Shown: piece by piece, positions 1-5,995 of the stretch
Layout: every line of letters starts with the position of its first letter
Numbering within the stretch: the stretch's first letter is position 1
Assembly (NCBI GenBank): GCA_030602675.1
Contig: JAUVZH010000175.1
Coordinates: forward strand, 1-6,156
From: Candidatus Heimdallarchaeota archaeon
Lineage (GTDB): Archaea; Asgardarchaeota; Heimdallarchaeia; JABLTI01
Length of the DNA: 6,156 nt
Direction: 5' to 3'
Notes under the pieces: generated by a model
Told to the model about the DNA's origin: nothing
The model's input: the letters and a program-made list of their open reading frames with translations, nothing else
Databases searched by the model: none
Made by a program: the position numbers and the translations under genes

Positions 1-362
1 CGTTGATCGATACGAATAAGAAGCGAGTCGATATAGAACAATTCAGACAGTTTGATGCTGTAGCTTTTGGCTCACCAGATTATTGGGGATATATTGCTGG
101 GGGATTAAAGATTTTTGTAGATGATTTCTATATTGCACGTAAAGATAATCGACAAGGATTGGAAGATAAACCGTATGGGTTATTCTACTCTCACGGAGGT
201 GGAGGATCTGTTCGTGAACCTTTCGAGAATCTTTTTAGGATTATGAGGATTGGTTCAAAGGTTGGCAAAACAATTGAATCATATGGGTATCCTAATAGCA
301 TGGTACTGGAAGCGTGCCATGAATTAGGTCAACAATTAGTAGAAAACATAGAAATGAAATAA
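1..362 (+). CDS. Flavodoxin-fold protein, 3' part only (5' end outside window)
   Basis: This is the C-terminal roughly 119 residues of an FMN-binding flavodoxin-like protein, probably a soluble electron carrier or NAD(P)H:quinone/FMN reductase relative. Counting the first complete codon (base 3) as residue 1, FDAVAFGSPDYW (residues 17-28) matches the strand and loop that contact the flavin. GGLKIFVDDF follows, as in the family. The segment LEDKPYGLFYSHGGGGS (53-69) corresponds to the next strand and the glycine-rich second FMN loop. The N-terminal phosphate-binding loop is missing, and the frame is open to the window edge, so the gene very likely starts upstream; the TTG at base 3 is not a convincing start. 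It ends in TAA and converges on the membrane protein gene that ends at 418. The fold is fairly certain; the exact reaction is not. Confidence 0.8.
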   Translation, partial: LIDTNKKRVDIEQFRQFDAVAFGSPDYWGYIAGGLKIFVDDFYIARKDNRQGLEDKPYGLFYSHGGGGSVREPFENLFRIMRIGSKVGKTIESYGYPNSMVLEACHELGQQLVENIEMK

Positions 363-380
363 ATGTAAATCTCTAAATGA

Positions 381-396
381 AAAATAAAAAAAATGT
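381..396 (-). terminator. T-rich tract downstream of the membrane protein gene
   Basis: Read on the minus strand, the sequence about 20 bases past the stop of the 418-780 gene is ACATTTTTTTTATTTTT. Archaeal RNA polymerase terminates at such U-rich tracts without needing a stem-loop. The tract is part of the 5' flank shared with repeat copy 2. The role is inferred from composition and position. Confidence 0.45.
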
Positions 397-430
397 ATAA
401 TCACCGCACACACTTCTTCATTTAGAACTA
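381..430 (+). repeat. Partial copy 1 of the dispersed two-hairpin element, with conserved A-rich 5' flank
   Basis: Positions 381-430 align without gaps to 842-891, with 42 of 50 bases identical. The match covers an A-rich run, ATGTA, AATCAC, CACACACTTCT and most of the 12-base loop. It then stops: the second arm (AGAAGT) and the whole second hairpin present in copy 2 are absent, replaced by AT-rich sequence that is also the 3' coding end of the membrane protein gene. This is a truncated or decayed copy in the same orientation as the others. Confidence 0.65.
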
Positions 431-780
431 TTAATATTATTATTAGAAAAGATATCAAAATCCTCATTCATAGAAAATAACTCGTCACGTCTTTTCTTAG
501 AAGACCAAAGATATAACAAAGATAAACCAAGGATAAAGGCAACAGGAAGAATAAATAAAAGCAATTGTGGACCAGGTGGGGGAAGAGGACTACCAGGTTC
601 AAAAGGTACTGCACTTAACAATATGTAAAGTCCATATTCCAGTAAAGCTAAAACAGAAGTAGCATATATTCCTGAAATAATCATACCTCTGAATTCCCAT
701 TTCCTCACAGTATACACTTCTATAATAACTATGATCATTTTAGTAAAAAATATTCCCTCGGAATTAAGATAATTCTGCAA
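418..780 (-). CDS. Small two-helix membrane protein, hypothetical
   Basis: I do not recognise this family. The longest frame gives 120 residues. Two strongly hydrophobic stretches (about 33-56 and 72-93) are separated by a proline-rich linker, EPGSPLPPPGPQ. The charged tail SSKKRRDELF follows helix 2, and basic residues (VRKWEFRG) precede helix 1, so by the positive-inside rule both ends should be cytoplasmic with the proline loop outside. The start is uncertain. Met1 (780) has no Shine-Dalgarno sequence and lies only about 17 bases from the TATA-like box at 793-801. Met15 (738) and Met33 (684, directly preceded by AGAGGT) are alternatives. The TGA stop falls inside repeat copy 1, so the last codons are shared with or replaced by the repeat; the gene may have been shortened there. 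The helix pattern makes it more than a chance frame, but it could be a degraded gene. Confidence 0.55.
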   Translation of the reverse strand: MQNYLNSEGIFFTKMIIVIIEVYTVRKWEFRGMIISGIYATSVLALLEYGLYILLSAVPFEPGSPLPPPGPQLLLFILPVAFILGLSLLYLWSSKKRRDELFSMNEDFDIFSNNNINSSK

Positions 781-792
781 AAAATAATGATA

Positions 793-801
793 CTATATAA
801 T
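793..801 (-). promoter_or_regulatory. TATA-like box upstream of the membrane protein gene
   Basis: The minus strand reads ATTATATAG. With the usual archaeal distance of about 25 bases from box to transcription start, transcription would begin near 770. That is inside the longest frame and would favour a translation start at Met15 or Met33. It is a weak call, because the region is AT-rich. Confidence 0.3.
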
Positions 802-838
802 CTATTCTTCTTCAAAGAATACCAGTCTCAACTAGACA

Positions 839-857
839 AAAAAAACAAAAAAAATGT
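839..857 (-). terminator. T-rich tract downstream of the toxin-antitoxin operon
   Basis: On the minus strand, a near-continuous T tract (ACATTTTTTTTGTTTTTTT) lies about 70 bases past the toxin stop codon, just beyond repeat copy 2 as read on that strand. Hairpin followed by U tract resembles an intrinsic terminator, and U tracts alone suffice in archaea. It would separate the toxin operon from the membrane protein gene downstream. Confidence 0.45.
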
Positions 858-914
858 AGAATCACTTCACACACTTCTGCTTTAAGATCTAGAAGTCCAG
901 TTCGGGAAGGACGC
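842..914 (+). repeat. Copy 2 of the dispersed two-hairpin element (full)
   Basis: The core is 873-912. ACTTCT (873-878) pairs with AGAAGT (891-896) around a 12-base loop. GTCC (895-898) pairs with GGAC (909-912) around the 10-base loop AGTTCGGGAA. The two stems share G895 and T896, so they compete or trade pairs. The A-rich 5' flank from 842 is shared with copy 1. The element lies 15 bases beyond the stop of the DUF5615 gene, on the opposite strand sense. Confidence 0.75.
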
Positions 915-928
915 TTTAGCTTTAAATG

Positions 929-1294
929 TTAAACACAATCCCAACGAATAGAGATATTATCACATTCAACAAGCAATACTTTGTTGATAGCTTTTTCAAG
1001 TTCAAAACTAGCAAGAAGATTATTGAAAAGCTCAAAAACAGCCTTTTTCCCTTGAGATGTTGGTCGAAGGATAATGACACCATACAAGGAATCTAGTGGG
1101 TGCATGATTGGATTATTGAAATCATTATCAAGAGTGATGAGAAGCCTTTGTTCATTCAAACAAAGTTTCAGAAGCGAATGATCATCAATTCCTGTTTTCT
1201 TCTCATGAAAGACACTATCAACTTGATGATTATCAGGTGATTCTAAGAGTTTTTTTAAAGAAAAAGGAACATTCTCATCGAGCTTGAATTTCAT
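929..1294 (-). CDS. DUF5615 PIN-like toxin / putative RNase
   Basis: A 121-residue protein of the DUF5615 family (PIN-like fold, related to Mut7-C), the presumed toxin partner of DUF433 antitoxins. Visible family marks are the N-terminal KFKLDENVP with acidic D6 and E7, the G-I-D-D-H-S-L segment with D37/D38, LLITLDNDF (51-59) with D56 and D58, and GVIILRP (72-78). The clustered acidic residues are those expected to bind metal for RNA cleavage, and the length is normal for the family. The ATG at 1294 is preceded by GAAGGTG about 5 bases away, overlapping the antitoxin stop codon, so the two genes are probably translationally coupled. Nothing in this gene looks broken. Nuclease activity is inferred from the family, not shown. 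Confidence 0.85.
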   Translation of the reverse strand: MKFKLDENVPFSLKKLLESPDNHQVDSVFHEKKTGIDDHSLLKLCLNEQRLLITLDNDFNNPIMHPLDSLYGVIILRPTSQGKKAVFELFNNLLASFELEKAINKVLLVECDNISIRWDCV

Positions 1295-1304
1295 TGAAGC
1301 ACCT

Positions 1305-1544
1305 TCAACTCTCAGCTTTTAATGGGATAGTCTCTCCTCGAGCAAGTGAAGCAGCATATTGTAAAGCAGTACTTATATCACCTTTCTTCAATGAAGGGTA
1401 TTCTTTAATGATCTCTTCTTCAGACATACCTTCAGCCACACAATCAAGGATGACTGAAATCATCACTCGAGTATTCTTGATACAAACCTAACCGTGGCAG
1501 ATAGTTACTTTCGAAGCTATTTGAGCTTTCCAATCACTAGTCAT
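1305..1544 (-). pseudogene. DUF433 antitoxin gene interrupted by an in-frame TAG codon
   Basis: Reading the minus strand from the ATG at 1544 gives MTSDWKAQIASKVTICHG, then TAG (1490-1488), then VCIKNTRVMISVILDCVAEG, MSEEEIIKEYPSLKKGDIST and ALQYAASLARG to a TGA at 1307-1305. This is a full-length DUF433 protein (79 codons counting the TAG): ICHGKP-x-IKGTR, then S-x-ILD-x-x-AEGMSEEEI, the YPSL turn and a helix with ALxYAA. The TAG sits where the family nearly always has Lys (CHGK), and one base change, AAG to TAG, explains it. No frameshift is needed, and the rest of the domain is well kept. Options are a recent nonsense mutation, reading of TAG as an amino acid, or restart at the internal ATG at 1463 giving 52 residues that still contain most of the helical half. 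It lies 10 bases upstream of the toxin gene, in standard antitoxin-first order. Confidence 0.8.
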
Positions 1545-1577
1545 ACACAATCACTAGATATTATTATCTATTTGTTG

Positions 1578-1587
1578 TTTATAAAAA
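1578..1587 (-). promoter_or_regulatory. TATA-like box for the DUF433-DUF5615 operon
   Basis: The minus strand reads TTTTTATAAA, centred about 38 bases before the antitoxin ATG at 1544. An archaeal start site about 25 bases downstream would fall near 1557 and leave a leader of about a dozen bases. That agrees with the lack of a good Shine-Dalgarno sequence there. Confidence 0.45.
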
Positions 1588-1629
1588 CATTCACTAACTA
1601 AATGATTTAAAATAAACAAGCTCAGAACT

Positions 1630-1650
1630 CACACTTCTTCTATAAAGATA
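1630..1650 (+). repeat. Weak 5' partial copy (copy 5) of the dispersed element
   Basis: CACACTTCT is followed by a loop-like TCTATAAAGATA that resembles the 12-base loop of the full copies. The pairing arm AGAAGT and the second hairpin are absent (AAAAGA stands in their place). The match is short and could be chance in AT-rich DNA, but CACACTTCT is otherwise confined to the element copies. Confidence 0.3.
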
Positions 1651-1872
1651 AAAAGATCAATTTGAAAATGGCGGATTTAAAGAAAAGAAGTAACGATTCA
1701 AATGTTGATTTTCTACTTTGTTAGCAGTAATCGATTATTATTAATCTCAACAACTGAACACTTTCATTATTTAATTCTAATTTAGATTTACTGAAATATG
1801 TTATGTATAGGTTAAAGGATAGGTTTTTAGAAGAAGATGTTCTCAGGATTATAAGAAAGCACTCATTTCTTC

Positions 1873-1878
1873 GGAGGT
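1873..1878 (+). promoter_or_regulatory. Shine-Dalgarno site that sets the peptidase start
   Basis: GGAGGT ends 11 bases before the ATG at 1890. It supports that ATG over the upstream in-frame ATG at 1803, and the signal peptide then begins at residue 1. Confidence 0.6.
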
Positions 1879-1889
1879 TTGAGTTAGTA

Positions 1890-3602
1890 ATGATCAAGAG
1901 CAAGAAAATTAGAACTTTTTTACATCTAAATCTTTTAATCATAATTCTATTCTTGTCAGGACATTCTTTGTCATCAACGAATTCTAATGGAACATTAGAG
2001 AAAAATGAAATACAATCAAATTGTATTAGTTATCTAATCATTACAACAAAATCCTTTGTGGATAATGTTGAACCACTAGCAACCTGGAAAACACAGAAAG
2101 GATTAATTTCCAAAATTATTACAATTGAAGATATTGATCGAGAATATACTGGTTTTGATAGAGCAGAAAAAATTAGAAATTGCATTAAGCAGTACTATAA
2201 TAACAATAACACAAAATGGGTAGTTCTTGCTGGTGGAGAATCAAAAATTCCGAGCAGAGCTGTTAGTGTTGATAATGCTTTAGTGTACTGTGATTACTAT
2301 TATTCAAACTTAGATAATAATTGGCTAGTGAACACCAATGGAGTAGCAAGCATTATTGATGTTTTAGATTGGGATGCTGAAGTATATGTTGGTCGATTAC
2401 CAGCTGAAAGAGCCTCTCAAATGAATGAATTAGTAGCAAAGATACTTAATTATGAAAAAAATCCACCAATAGGTCCTTGGATGAAACACGCACTATTTGC
2501 TGGAACATTCGCAAACTTTGATAGTGATGAAAATAGCAACAATATCTTTGATGAAGGAGATTATGAAGGATTCGATACAAATAGAAATCATAATTGGTTG
2601 AAAGAAAATATTTTGCCGGCAAATTGGACAAGTACACTTTTAGCTGAACGTGAAGGAATTGTTGTTACAAGCTATCCTTATGATGAAAGTATCAGTACAT
2701 CTTCATTCATTAATGAAATCAATTATGGTGCCAGTATTATTATGGCTGATGCTCATGGCAGCCCATTTGGTATGACTAGAACTATTTTTTCTAATGATGT
2801 AGATCAGGACGGATTATTTGATTATGGTGTTGATAGTTATACTCCAAAATCGTTTCTTTCTATATCATCTGAATTCAATACTGATGGAAAAAATGGTTTC
2901 TTCTGGTTAGCAGCATGCAGTACTGGAACTTTTACAGAGGATGTTTGCCTATCTGAATATCTTGTTCGAAATTGTGGAATCGGTTGTATTGCTAGTTATG
3001 GATCCTCATACTATGACCCATTGTGGTTTAATGGCACTCACCTTGGATGGTTTACTCAAGGACTTTCAACTCGTTTCTGGGAACAATTACTAGAGCAAGG
3101 AATTAACCAACCAGGAATGGCATTTTCATTGGCTAAAACAGATTATGTAGCAGATCATATTGCTTTGGATGGACCTGATACTGAAGGCAGAACCTTAACC
3201 CAGTATAATTTAATGGGTGATCCGGAAATTCCCATTTGGACTGATATTCCCCAAGCTATTGAACCAGAGATTGAAATGAATGAAACAACTGGAATTGTTA
3301 CAGTTAGAGCTTTAGCTGGTGAACTACCACTTCCAAATGTCACAGTAACTCTAACAGGAGCATCATACTATTATAATGTAACAACAAATGAGCTAGGAGA
3401 AGCTACGCTTTTATTACCCAACTTAGAAGAATCCGAAGATATTACAATAACATTCTCAAAAAAACAGCTATTACCATATCAAGAACTTCTAACATCACAT
3501 GCTAACCTTTCAGGGTCTATAAATTTTATAATAGCTATAATCTATGTCCCATTTATAGCGTCATTTGTTATTATAATACTAATACGATTAAAAAGAGCTT
3601 AA
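1890..3602 (+). CDS. Membrane-anchored family C25 (gingipain-like) cysteine peptidase
   Basis: A predicted extracytoplasmic cysteine peptidase of the caspase/gingipain fold, 570 residues from the ATG at 1890. Residues 1-29 form a signal peptide: basic MIKSKKIR, a hydrophobic core LLIIILFL, then GHSLSS. The peptidase domain follows (about 45-450). It has WVVLAGGESKIPSR (110-123), VYVGRLPAE (165-173), the catalytic-His segment ADAHGSP (His289) and the catalytic-Cys segment LAACSTGTF (Cys343). IASYGSSYYDP comes next, and the domain closes with the typical YNLMGDPEIP (439-448). Asp/Asn-rich stretches at 211-231 and 302-315 (NDVDQDGLFDYGVD) look like calcium loops. About 456-526 is a beta-rich module resembling an Ig-like or carboxypeptidase-regulatory domain. 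A C-terminal helix (about 544-565) with the tail RLKRA should anchor the protein facing outward. A role in degrading external protein or processing surface proteins is inferred. The gene is monocistronic as far as can be seen. Confidence 0.88.
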   Translation: MIKSKKIRTFLHLNLLIIILFLSGHSLSSTNSNGTLEKNEIQSNCISYLIITTKSFVDNVEPLATWKTQKGLISKIITIEDIDREYTGFDRAEKIRNCIKQYYNNNNTKWVVLAGGESKIPSRAVSVDNALVYCDYYYSNLDNNWLVNTNGVASIIDVLDWDAEVYVGRLPAERASQMNELVAKILNYEKNPPIGPWMKHALFAGTFANFDSDENSNNIFDEGDYEGFDTNRNHNWLKENILPANWTSTLLAEREGIVVTSYPYDESISTSSFINEINYGASIIMADAHGSPFGMTRTIFSNDVDQDGLFDYGVDSYTPKSFLSISSEFNTDGKNGFFWLAACSTGTFTEDVCLSEYLVRNCGIGCIASYGSSYYDPLWFNGTHLGWFTQGLSTRFWEQLLEQGINQPGMAFSLAKTDYVADHIALDGPDTEGRTLTQYNLMGDPEIPIWTDIPQAIEPEIEMNETTGIVTVRALAGELPLPNVTVTLTGASYYYNVTTNELGEATLLLPNLEESEDITITFSKKQLLPYQELLTSHANLSGSINFIIAIIYVPFIASFVIIILIRLKRA

Positions 3603-3677
3603 AGATAAGAATGAATCATAATGATTATTTCGGGATTAAAATAGAACTAGTTTATCCAAAATAGTCATTTCAATTTC

Positions 3678-3692
3678 TGAATTTATTTTTGA
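3678..3692 (+). terminator. T-rich tract after the peptidase gene
   Basis: GAATTTATTTTTGAC contains a run of five T about 80 bases past the peptidase stop. It is a modest candidate for a U-tract terminator, and it lies before repeat copy 3 and the dehydrogenase promoter. Confidence 0.25.
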
Positions 3693-3736
3693 CTAGTACA
3701 ACATGAAAAAATAACTAATTTATTGATGTTCAGGTC

Positions 3737-3783
3737 ACACACTTCTTCTCTAAGGGCTGGAAGTCCGGTTCGGTAATGACACG
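3737..3783 (+). repeat. Copy 3 of the dispersed two-hairpin element (full)
   Basis: The core is 3741-3780. ACTTCT (3741-3746) pairs with GGAAGT (3759-3764); the A-to-G change keeps a G-U wobble pair. The loop is again 12 bases. GTCC (3763-3766) faces TGAC (3777-3780), giving three pairs and one mismatch, around GGTTCGGTAA. CACACACTTCT and the trailing ACG match the other copies. It lies between the peptidase gene and the dehydrogenase gene, 74 bases before the ATG at 3857. Confidence 0.75.
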
Positions 3784-3817
3784 ATTGGTGATAAATGAGG
3801 ATTAAAAAGCAATAGAA

Positions 3818-3825
3818 TTTTAAAA
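3818..3825 (+). promoter_or_regulatory. TATA-like box of the dehydrogenase gene
   Basis: TTTTAAAA is centred about 35 bases before the ATG at 3857, so transcription would start around 3847 with a leader of about 10 bases or none. This agrees with the lack of a clear Shine-Dalgarno sequence before the gene. Confidence 0.35.
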
Positions 3826-3856
3826 ATGAAATCTCATCTGTATTAAAGTGAAAACA

Positions 3857-4879
3857 ATGAAGCAACAAATAATGGTTGAACCAGGAAAAATTGAATTCCA
3901 GGAGATACCAATTCCCGAATTAAACGAAAATGATGTTTTGATAAAAATAATGCGACTCGGGATTTGTGGCAGTGATATTCATGTGTATCATGGAATACAT
4001 CCATACACCCCCTATCCTGTTACTCAGGGACATGAAGTTTCAGGTATGATTGAAAAGGTGGGAAGTAAAGTAACAAATTTCAAACTTGGTGATATAGTTA
4101 CTATTCAACCTCAAGTTGTTTGCGGAGAATGTTATTCATGTACACACGGTAAATACCATATTTGTGATAACTTGAAAGTTATGGGGTTTCAAACTACCGG
4201 TATGGCTTCTGAATTCTTTGTAACAGACGCAAAGCGCGTTCTTAAATTACCCGATGATATTTCATATGAACAAGGAGCAATGATCGAACCTATGGCAGTT
4301 GCTTGTGGAGTTTTTACTAAAACAGATGATCTGCATGGGTTAAATATCATTGTTTTAGGAGCAGGACCGATTGGTAATCTCACTGCTCAAACAGCAAAAG
4401 CTTTAGGAGCTAAATCGGTATTAATAACCGATGTGAGTGATTATCGATTGGAAATAGCAAAAAAAGTAGGTATTGAGCATACTATTAACACCTTAAAGCA
4501 AAATTTATCTGAAGAGATCGTGAAAGCTTTTGGCCCTGATAAAGCAGATGTAATTATCGAATGTGTAGGTATTAAGCAGACAATTGATGATGCAATACAG
4601 AATGCTAGAAAAGGCACAGACATTATCATCGTAGGAGTATTTGGTGAAAAACCAGCTATAGATTTAGCAGCAGTACAAACTAATGAATTACGACTTATTG
4701 GTATGCTCATGTATCAAACTAAAGAATATCTCCAAGCAATCGAATTAGTACATTCTGGGAAAATTCAGTTAGAACCACTAATGACCAAGCATTTCAAACT
4801 CGAAGATTACGATAAAGCTTATCAGTATATATCAGAAAGAAAAGATAAGGTCATGAAAGTCTTTATTGATGTCAACTGA
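3857..4879 (+). CDS. Zinc-dependent medium-chain alcohol/polyol dehydrogenase (sorbitol/threonine dehydrogenase-like)
   Basis: A cytoplasmic NAD-dependent oxidoreductase of the zinc MDR family, 340 residues, near the usual family length. Catalytic-zinc ligands are visible at Cys37 (GICGSD), His59 with Glu60 (GHE) and Glu144 (IEPMAVA). The structural-zinc lobe is complete, with Cys89, Cys92, Cys95 and Cys103. The Rossmann fold has GAGPIG (168-173), and an acidic residue ends its second strand (LITDVSDYRLEIA, Asp192), which favours NAD over NADP. The likely reaction is reversible oxidation of a secondary alcohol, polyol or threonine-type substrate; the substrate cannot be read from the sequence. 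I chose the ATG at 3857 because it aligns with the family N-terminus (MKxxxxxEPGKI). An in-frame GTG at 3848 would add three residues and could serve a leaderless transcript. The nitrilase-like gene follows in the same direction. Confidence 0.9.
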   Translation: MKQQIMVEPGKIEFQEIPIPELNENDVLIKIMRLGICGSDIHVYHGIHPYTPYPVTQGHEVSGMIEKVGSKVTNFKLGDIVTIQPQVVCGECYSCTHGKYHICDNLKVMGFQTTGMASEFFVTDAKRVLKLPDDISYEQGAMIEPMAVACGVFTKTDDLHGLNIIVLGAGPIGNLTAQTAKALGAKSVLITDVSDYRLEIAKKVGIEHTINTLKQNLSEEIVKAFGPDKADVIIECVGIKQTIDDAIQNARKGTDIIIVGVFGEKPAIDLAAVQTNELRLIGMLMYQTKEYLQAIELVHSGKIQLEPLMTKHFKLEDYDKAYQYISERKDKVMKVFIDVN

Positions 4880-4923
4880 TTTACCTAAATTTAGAAATAA
4901 ATAACAGAACATCCTGAGAACAA

Positions 4924-4939
4924 TATTCTTTTGCTTTTT
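4924..4939 (+). terminator. T-rich tract between the dehydrogenase and nitrilase genes
   Basis: TATTCTTTTGCTTTTTG lies about 45 bases past the dehydrogenase stop and 42 bases before the next ATG. It could be a partial U-tract terminator, so the two genes may be only partly co-transcribed. Confidence 0.3.
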
Positions 4940-4966
4940 GTAATAATACTGTTATACCATAAATTG

Positions 4967-4974
4967 AAAGGAGA
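4967..4974 (+). promoter_or_regulatory. Shine-Dalgarno site that sets the nitrilase-family start
   Basis: AAAGGAGA, with GGAG ending 8 bases before the ATG at 4982, is the strongest ribosome binding site attached to a gene here. It rejects the longer frame that opens with TTG at 4931. Confidence 0.75.
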
Positions 4975-4981
4975 ACTAGAT

Positions 4982-5989
4982 ATGAGTAAGATGGTAAGTG
5001 ACAAGAAGAATAACCAAAAAGAAACAAAGAAATTAGTTGTAGCTGCTATACAACCAAAATTAGAATATGGTGATATACAAAGAAATCACAGTCATACTTA
5101 TCCATTAATTGAGGAAGCTACAAAACAAGGAGCGCAATTAATCGTCTTACCAGAGTTATTCTCTACTAGTTATTTTGTTTCAAAAGAAATTTGGGATTTT
5201 GCTGAAAACCTTAATGGCCCAACAGTTACTTGGCTTAAAGCTACTTCACAGAAATTAGGAATATATCTTGGAGCAGGATTTGTTGAGACAGATGGAAAAA
5301 ATATCTTCAATTCTTTTGTTATGACTGATCCTAAAGGCAGCATTATTGGAAGAATCAGAAAAAATAGTGCTGAAGCATATGTTTTCAAGCGTGGAAAAGG
5401 AGTCCATATAATAAAAAGTGAGATTGGTAAAATTGGTGTAGGTATTTGTGCTGATAATCAATCATTTGTTTTTCTCAAGCAAATGAACAAAGAATCAGTA
5501 GATATCATGCTCATGCCTCATGCTTCACCTCTTCCTGTAAAAACTTCAAAATTGGTAACTGAAAAAGACTACAATGATCTACACCAGAAATTGAAAGAAT
5601 TGCCAATATTTTACACAAAAACATTAGGTATTCCAGTTGTTCTTGCAAATCCCATCAGTTTATTTAGAAAAATGCCTGGAATAATTGGAAGAATTATAAA
5701 AGCTGAATTATTTTCTCTTAAAGGTCTTTCAAGAATTGTCGATTCTGATAGTACAATAAAAGGGGAACTAGATGAAGCTGAAGGAATAATAGTTGAGACT
5801 GTAATATTAGACCCAAGTAGAAAGAAATTTGTTGAACCTCTAAATTATAGCGGATGGATTTCTCCTGGTTCTAGGCTATTTAGGAAAGTAATAATGCCTT
5901 TGGATATTTTTATTGGTAAAATATACTATTTTTTGAATATTAGAAGAAGAAGAAAGAGAGCTAAAAAAATAGCGTTTAATAATAGATGA
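4982..5989 (+). CDS. Divergent carbon-nitrogen hydrolase (nitrilase superfamily) with basic C-terminal tail
   Basis: A 335-residue nitrilase-superfamily protein, expected to cleave a C-N bond in an amide or carbamoyl compound through a Glu-Lys-Cys triad. The domain starts at about residue 18 (LVVAAIQPKLEYGD). Glu58 lies in IVLPELF, Lys127 in GRIRKNSAE and Cys156 in IGVGICADN, in the right order and spacing. DIMLMPHASP (174-183) matches the family strand after the nucleophile. The residues after the Cys are unusual: ADNQSFVF replaces the common (Y/W)D-x-x-FPE. The region around 190-260 is longer and more helical than in short family members. The last 20 residues are very basic (RRRRKRAKK) and follow a hydrophobic segment (about 304-318), which suggests binding to membrane or nucleic acid. 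The substrate is unknown. The same reading frame stays open after the TGA and encodes a hydrophobic segment. Confidence 0.82.
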   Translation: MSKMVSDKKNNQKETKKLVVAAIQPKLEYGDIQRNHSHTYPLIEEATKQGAQLIVLPELFSTSYFVSKEIWDFAENLNGPTVTWLKATSQKLGIYLGAGFVETDGKNIFNSFVMTDPKGSIIGRIRKNSAEAYVFKRGKGVHIIKSEIGKIGVGICADNQSFVFLKQMNKESVDIMLMPHASPLPVKTSKLVTEKDYNDLHQKLKELPIFYTKTLGIPVVLANPISLFRKMPGIIGRIIKAELFSLKGLSRIVDSDSTIKGELDEAEGIIVETVILDPSRKKFVEPLNYSGWISPGSRLFRKVIMPLDIFIGKIYYFLNIRRRRKRAKKIAFNNR

Positions 5990-5995
5990 ATATAT

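Larger units (their letters stand above)
1545..1889. other. Divergent intergenic region between the antitoxin and peptidase genes
   Basis: These 345 bases hold the antitoxin TATA-like box (1578-1587), a weak 5' partial copy of the dispersed element (1630-1650) and the peptidase leader. An in-frame upstream extension of the peptidase from an ATG at 1803 exists, but it has no Shine-Dalgarno sequence and would bury the signal peptide, so I treat it as leader. An 18-codon frame at 1668-1724 has no ribosome binding site and no family resemblance. I see no RNA gene and no convincing promoter for the peptidase in the AT-rich stretch 1729-1800. Confidence 0.5.

Noticed and set aside
1294..1491. Plus-strand open frame of 65 codons
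   Set aside because: It is the antisense of the DUF433 antitoxin gene, has no family resemblance, and the minus strand gives a clear conserved domain.
1668..1724. 18-codon frame (MADLKKRSND...)
   Set aside because: No ribosome binding site, no recognisable family, length expected by chance.
1803..1889. N-terminal extension of the C25 peptidase from the ATG at 1803
   Set aside because: No Shine-Dalgarno sequence there, whereas GGAGGT precedes the ATG at 1890, and the signal peptide would be displaced by 29 residues.
1721..1942. Minus-strand frame of 73 codons
   Set aside because: Antisense to the peptidase leader and signal peptide, low complexity, no motif or ribosome site.
3725..3800. C/D box or H/ACA guide RNA at copy 3 (TGATG and TGATAA-like words nearby)
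   Set aside because: No properly ordered C, D', C', D boxes and no ACA box at a fixed distance, and the words are not shared by the other copies.
4441..4710. Minus-strand frame of 89 codons
   Set aside because: Shadow of the dehydrogenase Rossmann domain, where the plus strand is clearly coding.
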